In this document: one piece after another, positions 8,501 through 16,476 of the stretch | Numbering within the stretch: the stretch's first letter is position 1 | How the letters are laid out: the number at the start of each line of letters is the position of its first letter | IMG/VR virus record: IMGVR_UViG_3300033144_001147 | Span: 1-61,738 of that record | DNA length: 61,738 nucleotides | Direction: 5' to 3' (one strand) | Source of the DNA: a virus | Notes under the pieces: generated by a model | Seen by the model: only the letters and a program-made list of their open reading frames with translations | The model's database searches: none | What the model was told of the DNA's origin: nothing | Translations under genes and position numbers: made by a program

Positions 8501-10682
8501 CTGTTTCGTAGTCTCTATTAGAATGTAAACTACCTTGGTCTGCAGAGGTTAAATACCCCGCGCTACACCCATAAGCAATAAAATTAAAATATATAAAAGA
8601 CTCAGATGTAGTACCAGCTCCATCATCAGCCCAATATTGTATAGCTGGAGGTCTAAGTGAGAATCCTCCTGCTAATGGGGTAAACTGAAATCCTAATGGG
8701 TCGCAAGGAGATGCTACAGCTCCTCCTCCTGACACAACTTGATAAGTAACACCTGTTGTCTCTAAAGCAGCTAAACCTCCTGTAGAGTCTGCTATAGGTA
8801 AGGCTGTCATCGTAATAGCCCCTAAAGTTGTGTCTACTATAGCTAACAACCCAGTAGCCATATCCATAACTAAATCTCCATTCGCAACTCCATCTGAAAT
8901 AAAATCTGCTGTAGAGTCTGTTAAAAAATTAACAACAGTTCCATCGGTTACTCCTGATGAAATTACAGTGGTACTACAGAGTAGAGGCCACCCTCCTATA
9001 GGTGTAGCACACTGGTCTGCTGCAGTAAATCCTCCACTAATTAATTCCATAGTGGTTCCGGTCATCGGATCAATAGCTGCGGCATAAAATCTATCTGATA
9101 AAGTTCCTCCGCTATCTGTGTTGTTACAAGGGTACACTTGCTGCATTATTCCTGTTCCTGTATAACCTTGAGATGCGCTTCCTCCAAAACGAGCCGCAAA
9201 CTCCGGGCTTGCACACATAGTGGTTACATCTGGGTAATCCACAGGACATGTAAAAGTACAGGTTACGGTGAAAGGAGAAGACTGGACAAAAGTACTGGCA
9301 GCAACACAATCAGCGGTTCCTCCAGGGTTACATTGTAAAGCGTTTTGTTCTAATGAAAAAGAGAAGTTAAAAGTGGTTCCAGCTACAATATCTCCAGCTG
9401 CTGGATTAGCATTAGTTAAATCCCACGTTAAAAGAGAGTCTTGACCAGCGGTTCCTCCCCCAATAGTATATGCTGAATTAGCAACCTGCGGATTAGTAGT
9501 TCCTCCATCTCCTATAGCCTCCCCTGCGATTTCTTTAGAGGTTGGTGCACACCAATAATCTACATCAATATCTGCACCACCTGGAGCTACTTTTATATTA
9601 TATCCGTCTACATAATTCCCATACATTAAACGATTTCCTTGGATAGTTTGAGCCTTAGCAATTCGCGGAACATTATCGTATAGTCTTAATAACTCATCCG
9701 AACCTAAAGTGGTATATATTTCACTATTACTAAAAGCTTCAGTCTGGTAAGTATTATCAGCCCATCCTAAATCTGCCTTACGAAACCTCTTTATTACATA
9801 AATAGTATTACTGGTAGTTTGTTTGTATAGTAAATCTATTTCTTTTACTCTTTTTGAACCGGTTGAAAAAGTAACTCTACAAGCGTTAAAACGATTATAC
9901 ATCCCAGCATTTAGATAATCCTGAATACTGAATCTAAATTGCTTAGGTTGAAAGGCGGGAGTTGAAAATAAAGATGTAGCACTATATTGCCCGTCATCAT
10001 ATCTATATCTATAAGCAAAAGAAAGAAATCTCGTTTCCATGTAATTCTCTTGCCCTACCAAACGATAATTTTCTACTTCAGGAGATCCTAAAGGAGCCCA
10101 TTGACTGGCAGTGGTATCGAAGTCTTCAAACCCTGGTGGTTTTACAATTACACTTACATCTTCTTCTTCAAATATAGTATCTAATCCACCTACCGGATAA
10201 TCATAATCCGTAGTAACATTTATCATTCTTGGAGGATTCAAATCATCCGTCCAAAATAACAACCCCTCAATTTTATCGACTCCGGTAATAAGATATTTAA
10301 AGTCAAAATTTAAAACCTCTGTACTAATACAGTGGTAAATTAAAGACCCTGTATTAGTGTTATAGGATACCACTAAATCTACCACTCCGGTAATTACTGA
10401 ATTAGGGTTACCTTCATTATGTACAAACCAGTATAATGTTTCATTTATACCGTCTTCATATACTCCAATACATCGAGCGTCTCCAACTAAAGGTTGATTA
10501 TTATACTCTAACTGAGTTAACAGAGTGTTACCTCGGGAATTTTCTACCGCACCAATCTCTGTGTTTTCGGTAGACCCTAAACGCACATTCAGCGCATCAA
10601 TATATTCTCCTGGAGGAACAAGTCGTTCGTCAATAGACTTGTTCATTTTTCCTGCTACGAAATTTGTTGACGTTAACGACAT
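5517..10682 (-). CDS. Large tail protein, stabilisation/tail-hub type, 1,721 aa
   Basis: The N-terminus (FVAGKMNKSIDERLVPPGEYIDALNVRLG, about 8-36) carries the signature of the P22 gp10-like stabilisation proteins found in crAss-like and marine podoviruses. The first 400 residues look like repeated beta-propeller blades. A second recognisable segment lies around 1180-1350 (METRFGP-type loop, then FAAWGYDMFFTDTKRGAVINLRG), typical of the same family. Cys-rich inserts (about 430-560 and 950-1060) and a Cys-rich C-terminus (CYCVPPPVASADDVCCTCAVGC) are unusual extensions. It likely forms part of the tail hub below the portal. Fold assignment is by family resemblance; exact position in the virion is inferred. 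Confidence 0.75.
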   Translation of the reverse strand: MSLTSTNFVAGKMNKSIDERLVPPGEYIDALNVRLGSTENTEIGAVENSRGNTLLTQLEYNNQPLVGDARCIGVYEDGINETLYWFVHNEGNPNSVITGVVDLVVSYNTNTGSLIYHCISTEVLNFDFKYLITGVDKIEGLLFWTDDLNPPRMINVTTDYDYPVGGLDTIFEEEDVSVIVKPPGFEDFDTTASQWAPLGSPEVENYRLVGQENYMETRFLSFAYRYRYDDGQYSATSLFSTPAFQPKQFRFSIQDYLNAGMYNRFNACRVTFSTGSKRVKEIDLLYKQTTSNTIYVIKRFRKADLGWADNTYQTEAFSNSEIYTTLGSDELLRLYDNVPRIAKAQTIQGNRLMYGNYVDGYNIKVAPGGADIDVDYWCAPTSKEIAGEAIGDGGTTNPQVANSAYTIGGGTAGQDSLLTWDLTNANPAAGDIVAGTTFNFSFSLEQNALQCNPGGTADCVAASTFVQSSPFTVTCTFTCPVDYPDVTTMCASPEFAARFGGSASQGYTGTGIMQQVYPCNNTDSGGTLSDRFYAAAIDPMTGTTMELISGGFTAADQCATPIGGWPLLCSTTVISSGVTDGTVVNFLTDSTADFISDGVANGDLVMDMATGLLAIVDTTLGAITMTALPIADSTGGLAALETTGVTYQVVSGGGAVASPCDPLGFQFTPLAGGFSLRPPAIQYWADDGAGTTSESFIYFNFIAYGCSAGYLTSADQGSLHSNRDYETGIVYMDEYGRASTVLVSNTNTAYFDPSTSVFKNRITVNLSSLPPWWAKKYKFVMKPSEGTYQTIFSNIFYQQDGSGDVAKQNDPSLVWFKLEGNNQNLVKVGDELIVKVDTAGPVLTEEKCTVLAVTAYASEGITNKSLKGLYMLLKPSGWTIESTQQNYFRGTKSKDADNTGSFTDGCINNYNLNDDAGVPYTIPAGSTIRIKIRNWRGGGGGSCDSKSLTYDKSFVSTADYPNFHSWTVGDDLQSQMTCTQASTCSEMSISYDPALTSSGGCTNNPFSTVCRCRVTGTGAMYFVNTCGIPRCWEWFEYYNGHCSTLIEVTRGGSLLVWETVPLDADPNLFYDASDLLDIEPIAPGGQAYHMAKSNFTQTNLPGDPYSLPAGEQNQAPGLDLITTLDFYNCYTFGNGVESFRVNDSPAGKSFNLGERTLAVSNQDFKEADRFAGMTYSGVFSGPANSNNLNEFNLGLANYKDCETRFGPIMKMHARETDILVLQEDRITYVLASKNVITDSTGGGAIASVPEVLGTQIARIEEYGISFNPESFAAWGYDMFFTDTKRGAVINLRGASQGSDQLQTVQSYGMNSWFRDCFNAQLTTQKLGGYDPYMKEYVIGTNLRQVPVPVPKVPCGQQVTQMSATSTLEYEVDLGLVIGLVNVPYNISSGTINISVTWNGTTISSGPVGGNGFFTFNKTTNTPDYAEVSIDVLSGPAAFDITVECPPEEQLTVIQVVVNSPNYSGEFITTSYNWTDGTTISPYAGFSPAELVTLQPSEYQAQTGVRSIGIFPYSGADITLRTQKIPPDNFDFDPSIHKFRILSSNTLYTNSVADTNTLLAAAPVVGGPITNPSVDTYQATETALSMPSANQYLYLIWDLRLIGSSELCYCVPPPVASADDVCCTCAVGCQQVYVGPQTFSAATACATDTNSPGFQQIGFNGPGSIPALGNIVYDNTSCNVGSSGNYLPTGFYVVDPASPSAASPKNWIEVGANGVVINAGSC

Positions 10683-10683
10683 A

Positions 10684-11616
10684 TTATTTTAACCATTTAT
10701 CCTGGCCTCTTAAATTCATCAAGAGTCTTCCAGGGTGTATATTACTTAATCTTAATTTTGCATTACGAAGCAAGGAGGATTTATCCTTTCTTGCTCGATT
10801 AACTACATATTCCTGAACCCCGAATCTACCATTCAAAATAGCAAATTTAATATATGCGTATATAAATTCTTCAAACATTTTATTTACACTTACACTGGAG
10901 TCATCGCCATTCTCCATGCCGTCTGAAACATATTCTAATACTACCATTTGTCCCGACATAACTGAATTAAAGTTAATGACCCCTCCTTTTTTATTTATAC
11001 TAAAGGTAGGGTTTATATTTGCGGTTTCAGTGTTTAATCCAAACCTGTCACCTATTTGATAGTCAAAATACCAACAGCCATCTACACACCATCCTTGCTG
11101 ACCATTATACTGACCTTCTCCTAAATACATTGTTTTTTGATTTCCATTTAATCGTTGTGTGTCCCAAAACGAATCACTTGGCTTTAATACGTTGCCATCT
11201 ATATCGAATAAAACCCTGCAATTATGGTCTTGTAAATACGCTCCACTCCAATTAGTTTGAATGTTTTCCGTTAAAGGATATAACATTCCATCTTTTTCCC
11301 AGGAGATTCTTACCCAGTTTACATAATCTGGAGGAAGAACAAATCTAAGAGTATCACAGACTGTTAATTCTAATATCTTAATTTCTTTCATCGCATCATA
11401 GTTTAACTCCTGAATACCTCTCTTTGCATGAAACAAAACTTGATATCTATTTACATTATTAATAATTTCATTGTTTCCTTGAAACATTAACATGAAGTTG
11501 TTTACAATATCCTCTAAAGAAACATACTGATATGAACCCCAATTCGCGTCTGAAGGACTTGCGTATGGTGGTCCAATATTATTTTCGTAATAAACGTAAT
11601 CTGTAATATATGCCAT
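10684..11616 (-). CDS. Head-tail connector or tail-tube protein, 310 aa
   Basis: The stretch VSLEDIVNNFMLMFQGNNEIINNVNRYQVLFHAKRGIQELNYDAMKEIKILEL (31-83), followed by LRFVLPPDYVNWVRISWEKDGMLYPLTENIQTNW, is very like a conserved connector protein of crAss-like phages as I remember it. The role would be a dodecameric ring or tube below the portal. It is cotranscribed with the 317-aa protein before it and the 1,721-aa tail protein after it, with 1-2-base gaps. Confidence in virion role is high, in the precise ring position low. Confidence 0.75.
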   Translation of the reverse strand: MAYITDYVYYENNIGPPYASPSDANWGSYQYVSLEDIVNNFMLMFQGNNEIINNVNRYQVLFHAKRGIQELNYDAMKEIKILELTVCDTLRFVLPPDYVNWVRISWEKDGMLYPLTENIQTNWSGAYLQDHNCRVLFDIDGNVLKPSDSFWDTQRLNGNQKTMYLGEGQYNGQQGWCVDGCWYFDYQIGDRFGLNTETANINPTFSINKKGGVINFNSVMSGQMVVLEYVSDGMENGDDSSVSVNKMFEEFIYAYIKFAILNGRFGVQEYVVNRARKDKSSLLRNAKLRLSNIHPGRLLMNLRGQDKWLK

Positions 11617-11618
11617 AA

Positions 11619-12572
11619 TTAACTGCTTTCTGATATTTCGTTACCTTCTTCTGTTTTCCCAAAATTATATACGTCTGCTTCTCTAATTTCTATACCTACA
11701 TATTGACATATTTTCGCAATAAGCGTTGGCTCATCTGAGTCTGGTAATTCAAACTCTTGAAAATCTGTCTGCGTAGGGTCAAACTGCGGTTCTCCTATAA
11801 CTAAATTTGTCCACGTCCATCTTGGAGTAAGTGGGTATCTTATGTATTGAGATCTGATAGCTCCTGCCTGTAATATAGTAGTAGGATATACTGTAATAGT
11901 ATTTCCATCCAACACATACGCTGGGTAAGTTGTGGTTGGAGCTGTCAACATAGAATTTGTTAAATAAAATATTTTACTTTGATTAACTCTTTCTACCTCT
12001 CTAATTTTAGTATCTGCATAAATAACATAAGTTTCAGGAGTAGCTGTAAATATATCTGCGCTTAATGTTATTGTAGTGGTGTTAACTACTCCAGTTACAT
12101 AAGCCTCTTGAAATGTAGTGGTGTTAACCACTATACTACCAGGAAGCGGAGTAGGAGCTGACGCAGGGATAGTAGTCCATCCTACTGCTGCCGCGTCTAT
12201 TAACTGATTAGCTGCTACCGCACTATTTGTTCCTGTAAATAAAGGGGTAGAATAATAAAATAACTTATTTATTAAGTAATAATCATTAGGTAAATTATAA
12301 GTATTAGCATTATTTTGAGGTAAAAACACTTGAGTTGAAAAAGTGTCTATTACCTCTACTAACCCTTTAATTATATCTGCATAACCACTTCCAGACATTC
12401 TCGAGTTCTGCTTATTAATCCAATTATTATAAGCATAAAAATAATCTTCAAACATATCAATTTGAGCTTGTTTTGCATAAAGATTAAAATCTTGTGGAGA
12501 AATGTATCCGTAGTTATTCTTATTAGCTATCGCTAAAACGGTATTTCTTACTTCATTAATAGATGCTGCCAT
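11619..12572 (-). CDS. Head-tail connector (adaptor) protein, 317 aa
   Basis: The N-terminus (VRNTVLAIANKNNYGYISPQDFNLYAKQAQIDMFEDYFYAYN, 8-49) is helical and resembles connector or adaptor proteins of crAss-like phages. The middle (about 130-190) is Thr/Ala/Pro-rich and beta-like, matching an insertion domain. It is the first gene after a terminator and a TATCTTTG element, so it opens a new late transcription unit: connectors, tail proteins, internal proteins. Confidence 0.72.
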   Translation of the reverse strand: MAASINEVRNTVLAIANKNNYGYISPQDFNLYAKQAQIDMFEDYFYAYNNWINKQNSRMSGSGYADIIKGLVEVIDTFSTQVFLPQNNANTYNLPNDYYLINKLFYYSTPLFTGTNSAVAANQLIDAAAVGWTTIPASAPTPLPGSIVVNTTTFQEAYVTGVVNTTTITLSADIFTATPETYVIYADTKIREVERVNQSKIFYLTNSMLTAPTTTYPAYVLDGNTITVYPTTILQAGAIRSQYIRYPLTPRWTWTNLVIGEPQFDPTQTDFQEFELPDSDEPTLIAKICQYVGIEIREADVYNFGKTEEGNEISESS

Positions 12573-12590
12573 ACTCTCTAAACATTTTTA

Positions 12591-12598
12591 CAAAGATA
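12591..12598 (-). promoter_or_regulatory. TATCTTTG promoter element (late type)
   Basis: Minus-strand TATCTTTG directly follows the T-run of the terminator at 12601-12635 and precedes the 317-aa connector gene. No -33 TTG is present at normal spacing. The two signals together split the structural operon here. Confidence 0.65.
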
Positions 12599-12600
12599 GT

Positions 12601-12635
12601 AAAAAAAAAGAGGCCTACTTTTTTTGTAAGCCTCT
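12601..12635 (-). terminator. Rho-independent terminator after the 264-aa gene
   Basis: Inverted repeat AGAGGC / GCCTCT (12609-12614 with 12630-12635), extended past one mismatch by TAC / GTA, with a 7-base loop. On the minus strand it is followed by nine T residues, the standard intrinsic terminator form. Confidence 0.85.
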
Positions 12636-12657
12636 CTTTTAAAATGTCAATATCAAC

Positions 12658-13452
12658 TTATGACCAAGTAAATGATGCTGCCCATTGAACCCCTTGAGTA
12701 CCACTGGATACCGTTAAAGGCATATCTTCAGTGTTAACTTGCCATTGAGACTTCATACATTCTAATGCCACTTCTTTAAACTTAATAAAGTAAGCATCAT
12801 CACTTACAGCATCTCCCATAGCGATAACTAATTTTTGGCTGGTAGCTCCTCTTTTATAATGAACTGTTACTTCTCCATCAGCAACGTTACCTCTAATTTC
12901 AGTAGCGTTATCTAATCTCACCTGGTTCTTACCATGAGCCCCTTTATCGGATAAGATAAAAAAGTCATCTCCATTAAGAATACCAAAAGTAATTCCTGTC
13001 AAAACAAGAGTAGTATCATCTGCAACTTCAGCTATTATATAGTTTTCATTAGAAGTAACATTACAAACTAAATCCCCTACAGATACATTCTCTGTAAAAG
13101 TAGCTCCTGACAATACACATTTAGAAGCGTCTGCCGCTGCTATAATAGAATAAGCTGTTCCAGAAGCAGATAAACCTCCTGTCCCTGTAGCTGCAACTGC
13201 TGGTCCTTTAATACTTAAAACAGTATCGCTATCTACCGCTGTTACTAAAGCCCAGCTTCTTTTAGCGTAAGCTCCTACTGCGGTTGTAATAACAGCATAA
13301 TCTCCTACATTAACTGTAGTTGTAAAGTTTTGACCTGCTTCAGTTAGTTTTCCTTCTGTAGCAGCACTTGTTGTACCTGAATCCACAGCAGCTGCATTTG
13401 TTGCTGTCGATCCCGGGTACATTTGTATAGGTACATTAATATATCTCTCCAT
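12658..13452 (-). CDS. Putative minor virion protein, 264 aa
   Basis: Ala, Thr, Val and Gly-rich, with repeated short beta-like units (VGDYAVITTAVGAYAKRSWALVTAVDSDTVLSIKG; VGDLVCNVTSNENYIIAEVADDTTLVLTG). The two units share the pattern VGD....T........AxVxDxTxLxLxG, so a tandem beta domain is probable. It lies between the small virion protein at 13458 and the terminator. A head-decoration or fibre role is possible; family not identified. Confidence 0.7.
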   Translation of the reverse strand: MERYINVPIQMYPGSTATNAAAVDSGTTSAATEGKLTEAGQNFTTTVNVGDYAVITTAVGAYAKRSWALVTAVDSDTVLSIKGPAVAATGTGGLSASGTAYSIIAAADASKCVLSGATFTENVSVGDLVCNVTSNENYIIAEVADDTTLVLTGITFGILNGDDFFILSDKGAHGKNQVRLDNATEIRGNVADGEVTVHYKRGATSQKLVIAMGDAVSDDAYFIKFKEVALECMKSQWQVNTEDMPLTVSSGTQGVQWAASFTWS

Positions 13453-13457
13453 CTTAC

Positions 13458-13733
13458 TTAGGCTATTACTACTGCACTAACCGCTTTAGCTGGAACCCAT
13501 GCAAATGCAACATCAGTCCAAGAAGTTTTTAAAGCTTCTTCCATAGCGTTTTGTACATCATCTCTCATTTCATTAACGAAAGCTTCTGCAGCGTGTTCAA
13601 GTTCAGCAGTGTTACCACTATTGTAAGTGATTGTTGTTTTCGTTGTAGATGTTTTTGTAACTGCAATCACATCAGAACAACTGATGAGCATGTTTGTTTC
13701 TCCCGTTACCGGAGTGTCTAAAAATTTGTCCAT
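13458..13733 (-). CDS. Small virion-associated protein, 91 aa
   Basis: The sequence TTKTTITYNSGNTAELEHAAEAFVNEMRDDVQNAMEEALKTSWTDVAF suggests two beta strands followed by an amphipathic helix. From memory, crAss-like phages carry similar small proteins near the capsid gene, thought to be head-decoration or auxiliary capsid proteins. It follows a promoter-like TATCTTTG element and precedes the 264-aa protein by 5 bases. Confidence 0.7.
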   Translation of the reverse strand: MDKFLDTPVTGETNMLISCSDVIAVTKTSTTKTTITYNSGNTAELEHAAEAFVNEMRDDVQNAMEEALKTSWTDVAFAWVPAKAVSAVVIA

Positions 13734-13762
13734 AATTAATAATTTTAATGGTTAATAAAGCG

Positions 13763-13770
13763 CAAAGATA
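13763..13770 (-). promoter_or_regulatory. TATCTTTG promoter element (late type)
   Basis: Minus strand reads ACTTATCTTTGCGC upstream of the 91-aa gene. There is no -33 TTG 19-21 bases further upstream. Confidence 0.6.
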
Positions 13771-13791
13771 AGTAAAAAAGAAATAAGAATT

Positions 13792-14091
13792 TTAGACCCA
13801 ACCTCCTAATAGACCCCCAGAATTGCTGGTGTAAATTTCAACAGGATAAAATTGTTGTTGCTCCCCTCCTTTTATAGCCGCAACAATTGCTCGGTTAATA
13901 GTCTCCTTAAGACCTTCTTGTTCGCCTAACTGCACAGCTATAGCTAATACAGAAGAAGTTCCTTTGTAATGATAAGAAACAATAGACCCAGCGGTATTTG
14001 CTCCTATCAATCCTTTTAAAGGAATTAAAACAGGAACGGTAGCTGAAATATTAGGCTGGGTTATTTTAAGGTATATATTTTTTTGATTCAT
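13792..14091 (-). CDS. Small virion-associated protein, 99 aa
   Basis: Unrecognised small protein with the same general plan as the 91-aa neighbour: an N-terminal beta region (NIYLKITQPNISATVPVLIPLKG) and a helix with conserved-looking spacing (EQEGLKETINRAIVAAIKGGEQQQ). It may be a diverged paralogue. It has its own TATATTTG element and sits between two terminator or promoter signals, suggesting expression set separately from the capsid gene. Confidence 0.7.
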   Translation of the reverse strand: MNQKNIYLKITQPNISATVPVLIPLKGLIGANTAGSIVSYHYKGTSSVLAIAVQLGEQEGLKETINRAIVAAIKGGEQQQFYPVEIYTSNSGGLLGGWV

Positions 14092-14095
14092 ACTG

Positions 14096-14103
14096 CAAAT
14101 ATA
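14096..14103 (-). promoter_or_regulatory. TATATTTG promoter element (late type)
   Basis: Minus strand TTACTATATTTGCAG, immediately after the terminator T-run and 4 bases before the 99-aa start codon. This would give an almost leaderless transcript. Confidence 0.55.
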
Positions 14104-14104
14104 G

Positions 14105-14130
14105 TAAAAAAAAACATCCCCTTAGGGATG
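14105..14130 (-). terminator. Rho-independent terminator after the 265-aa gene
   Basis: Perfect 6-bp hairpin CATCCC / GGGATG (14115-14120 with 14125-14130) with a 4-base loop; on the minus strand it is followed by an uninterrupted run of T residues. Confidence 0.88.
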
Positions 14131-14140
14131 CTTCTTTATC

Positions 14141-14938
14141 TTACTCTTCGTCTTTCTCAGACTTCTTTTTTTGAGGTTTTTTCTTATCGCCTTTTAACAT
14201 ACGATTTAAAAGCTTATAAGTTTCAACACCCTCATCCGTTTGCATATACGAAGCGACAATATCTTCAGCGTCTTCTCCGTATGGAATAGTTAGCATTTTA
14301 GTTTTGTTGGTAGGTAAATTAAAATACACGTCTCTATTTTTATTTCGTGTAGACAATAAGCCTGCTCCAAAAAACTTAGCCACATCATCATAAACCTGTA
14401 AAGAAGGATCGTTTAGCATATCAATAAATTCTCCAGGATTTTCTCGAGAGAATATCAACATGTCTCTTCTTAATTCAGATGTGCTTCTTTTATCTGCAGC
14501 CGCCCCAAACAGAACTCTCGATAAACTTTCTAAAGTAGTTAAATCTAAATCTTTAGCTAAAATTTGAGCGTCTAAAATAATTTCCTCATATTCTAATTCT
14601 TCAGCTGCATCTTTAGCTTTATTAATTTCCTCAAATACATGCCCGTTTTGTGGGTGGTAATATAAGAACTCTTGAAGAACTTGGTTTCCTCTATCAACAT
14701 TTAAAAACCCATCTTCAAATACAATAGGTTCTAAAATAGCATTTCCATCTTGCTCGTCTTCAAAAGGGCTTTTTTGGTTTCGAGCATAACGTAAAGCTCG
14801 GTTTACACCTTTATCTTCATCAAAATAAAGTAATGGTGTTCTTTTATTGTTGTGGGAAGATAACATAAACGCTAATGGCGCTACGTTTCTTTTTAATCTA
14901 TACTGTTTAGCAACAGCAGTTGTGTTTCTTTTTTTCAT
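14141..14938 (-). CDS. Virion-associated protein next to the capsid gene, 265 aa
   Basis: Not assigned to a family. The protein is mixed-charge with a helical middle (INKAKDAAEELEYEEIILDAQILAKDLDLTTLESLSRVLFG, about 104-145) and a Lys-rich tail (KGDKKKPQKKKSEKDEE). It lies between two strong terminators directly after the major capsid gene, so it is transcribed alone or by readthrough. An assembly or minor capsid role is plausible from position. The Lys/Glu tail may be disordered. Confidence 0.72.
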   Translation of the reverse strand: MKKRNTTAVAKQYRLKRNVAPLAFMLSSHNNKRTPLLYFDEDKGVNRALRYARNQKSPFEDEQDGNAILEPIVFEDGFLNVDRGNQVLQEFLYYHPQNGHVFEEINKAKDAAEELEYEEIILDAQILAKDLDLTTLESLSRVLFGAAADKRSTSELRRDMLIFSRENPGEFIDMLNDPSLQVYDDVAKFFGAGLLSTRNKNRDVYFNLPTNKTKMLTIPYGEDAEDIVASYMQTDEGVETYKLLNRMLKGDKKKPQKKKSEKDEE

Positions 14939-14961
14939 TTTATTATAATTTAATTAAAGTT

Positions 14962-14991
14962 AAAAAAAAGGGGAGGAGGTTAATCCTCCCC
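14962..14991 (-). terminator. Rho-independent terminator after the major capsid gene
   Basis: Perfect 8-bp stem GGGGAGGA / TCCTCCCC (14970-14977 with 14984-14991), 6-base loop, followed on the minus strand by eight T residues (14969-14962). It lies 17 bases past the capsid stop codon. Confidence 0.93.
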
Positions 14992-15008
14992 TAAATTAAT
15001 GATACTTA

Positions 15009-16457
15009 TTAGTCTCTAAATAAGAAGAAGTTGTTTGCACCTAAAGTACAACAAGCTCTTTCAGATAAGAAGTTAACTTGCATCTTGTCTATATCAGACG
15101 TTCTCGCTCCACCAGCAGAACCAGTGATCCAAGTTTTGTAACGTCTATCTTCAGTTTCAGAAGCTCTATATCTAACATGTAAGAATGGTCTCTTAGCGTT
15201 CTTACCTAAGATTTGGTCATAAACTGTAGTTGAACCAGCAGGAACTAAAAGCCCGTTGATTGCACCACCTGTTAAACCACCTCTCATAGTAGGATCGTTT
15301 AAGTATTTCCAGTCCGACTTATAGAAGTCATAACCTCTACGGAATCCTGTGAATCCTAAGTTAAGAGCCATATCTTCATCATTATCAAATAAACCATACG
15401 AAGTACCACCCGCTCCATAAGAGTTTTGTGCCGCTAACATATCGTCAATGTCAAATGAGAAATCTCTATTTACGAAAATAACATTTTCTTCAATAGCTCC
15501 TTGCTTATCTAATCTTTGGATTACTGAATCAAAACCTGCAAGAGCAACTGGGTTACCACCACTCCATACATTTCCTCGCGTGTTAACTACATGGAAAACT
15601 CCTTCAGAACCTTTGTTTCCTACTGGAGCTACAGCCGCTGCTGCACCAGAACCTGCTACTGCTGGAACTGCTTCAACCATTGCTGTTTCAAGATAGTCTT
15701 CAAAACGAAGTCTTGTTTCGTGCTCAGACTTTAAGTACCAAAGGTATCCTGTACCTCCGTTTTCTGTACTTATCTCTACCCATCCAATTTGTGCCATGTC
15801 AGAACCACTTACTTCATAAGTATCCTTAATGATGATTGGAGAGTTTTCGAATATAAAGTCTTGAGACTCTAATGAACCAACCATACCTGGCTGACCTTTA
15901 GCAAATTCAGACCCATAAACAAATACACTTACAGTTGAAGCTGCTGCATAAGCTGCTTGTGTTGCTTCGTAGTAAGCTACTGTTATAGAGAATGGAGCAC
16001 CTGCTCCTGAATTAGCTGTTACAATCGCTTTATTACTTAAAGTTGAACCTGCTGTCTCATCAGATATCATAATAGTTTGACCTACTCTGATAGCTGCAAA
16101 ACCATTAGCCGGAGCTGATGATGCTGGAGGAGAAGCTGGATTAACCTGTGCTGTAGGGATTGTAATAGTTTGTGTAGTTTCCGCACCTGTGTAGGTAGCT
16201 AACGTACACGCTGTATATTTAGTGTGCAACCTTCCTTGTTCAGCCCATTTTATAAGGTCTGAGTTTGAAGGCATTTCAGCGCCTACCATTCTTAAGAATG
16301 ATGCTACTGTTCTGTTACCATAACGCTCAAATTCTTTTTCATAAGTATCAGGAAGATACTGATTCAAAAAATTAAAGTTAGTTAGGTAGTTTGAGGCTAA
16401 AGCGACTTGCTGCGCACTTGGTTGCAAATCAAAGCCTGGTGTTCCTAATACTGCCAT
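15009..16457 (-). CDS. Major capsid protein, 482 aa
   Basis: The gene lies in the order terminase, portal, scaffold-like, this protein, and is followed by a strong terminator, the usual organisation for a major head protein. The N-terminus (LTNFNFLNQYLPDTYEKEFERYGNRTVASFLRMVGAEMPSNSDLIKWAEQGRLH) is strongly reminiscent of crAss-like phage capsid proteins. A glycine/alanine-rich insertion lies at about 90-170. An HK97-type fold is expected from the family but cannot be read directly from the sequence. Confidence 0.85.
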   Translation of the reverse strand: MAVLGTPGFDLQPSAQQVALASNYLTNFNFLNQYLPDTYEKEFERYGNRTVASFLRMVGAEMPSNSDLIKWAEQGRLHTKYTACTLATYTGAETTQTITIPTAQVNPASPPASSAPANGFAAIRVGQTIMISDETAGSTLSNKAIVTANSGAGAPFSITVAYYEATQAAYAAASTVSVFVYGSEFAKGQPGMVGSLESQDFIFENSPIIIKDTYEVSGSDMAQIGWVEISTENGGTGYLWYLKSEHETRLRFEDYLETAMVEAVPAVAGSGAAAAVAPVGNKGSEGVFHVVNTRGNVWSGGNPVALAGFDSVIQRLDKQGAIEENVIFVNRDFSFDIDDMLAAQNSYGAGGTSYGLFDNDEDMALNLGFTGFRRGYDFYKSDWKYLNDPTMRGGLTGGAINGLLVPAGSTTVYDQILGKNAKRPFLHVRYRASETEDRRYKTWITGSAGGARTSDIDKMQVNFLSERACCTLGANNFFLFRD

Positions 16458-16476
16458 AATTTCTAAATTTTTTTAA

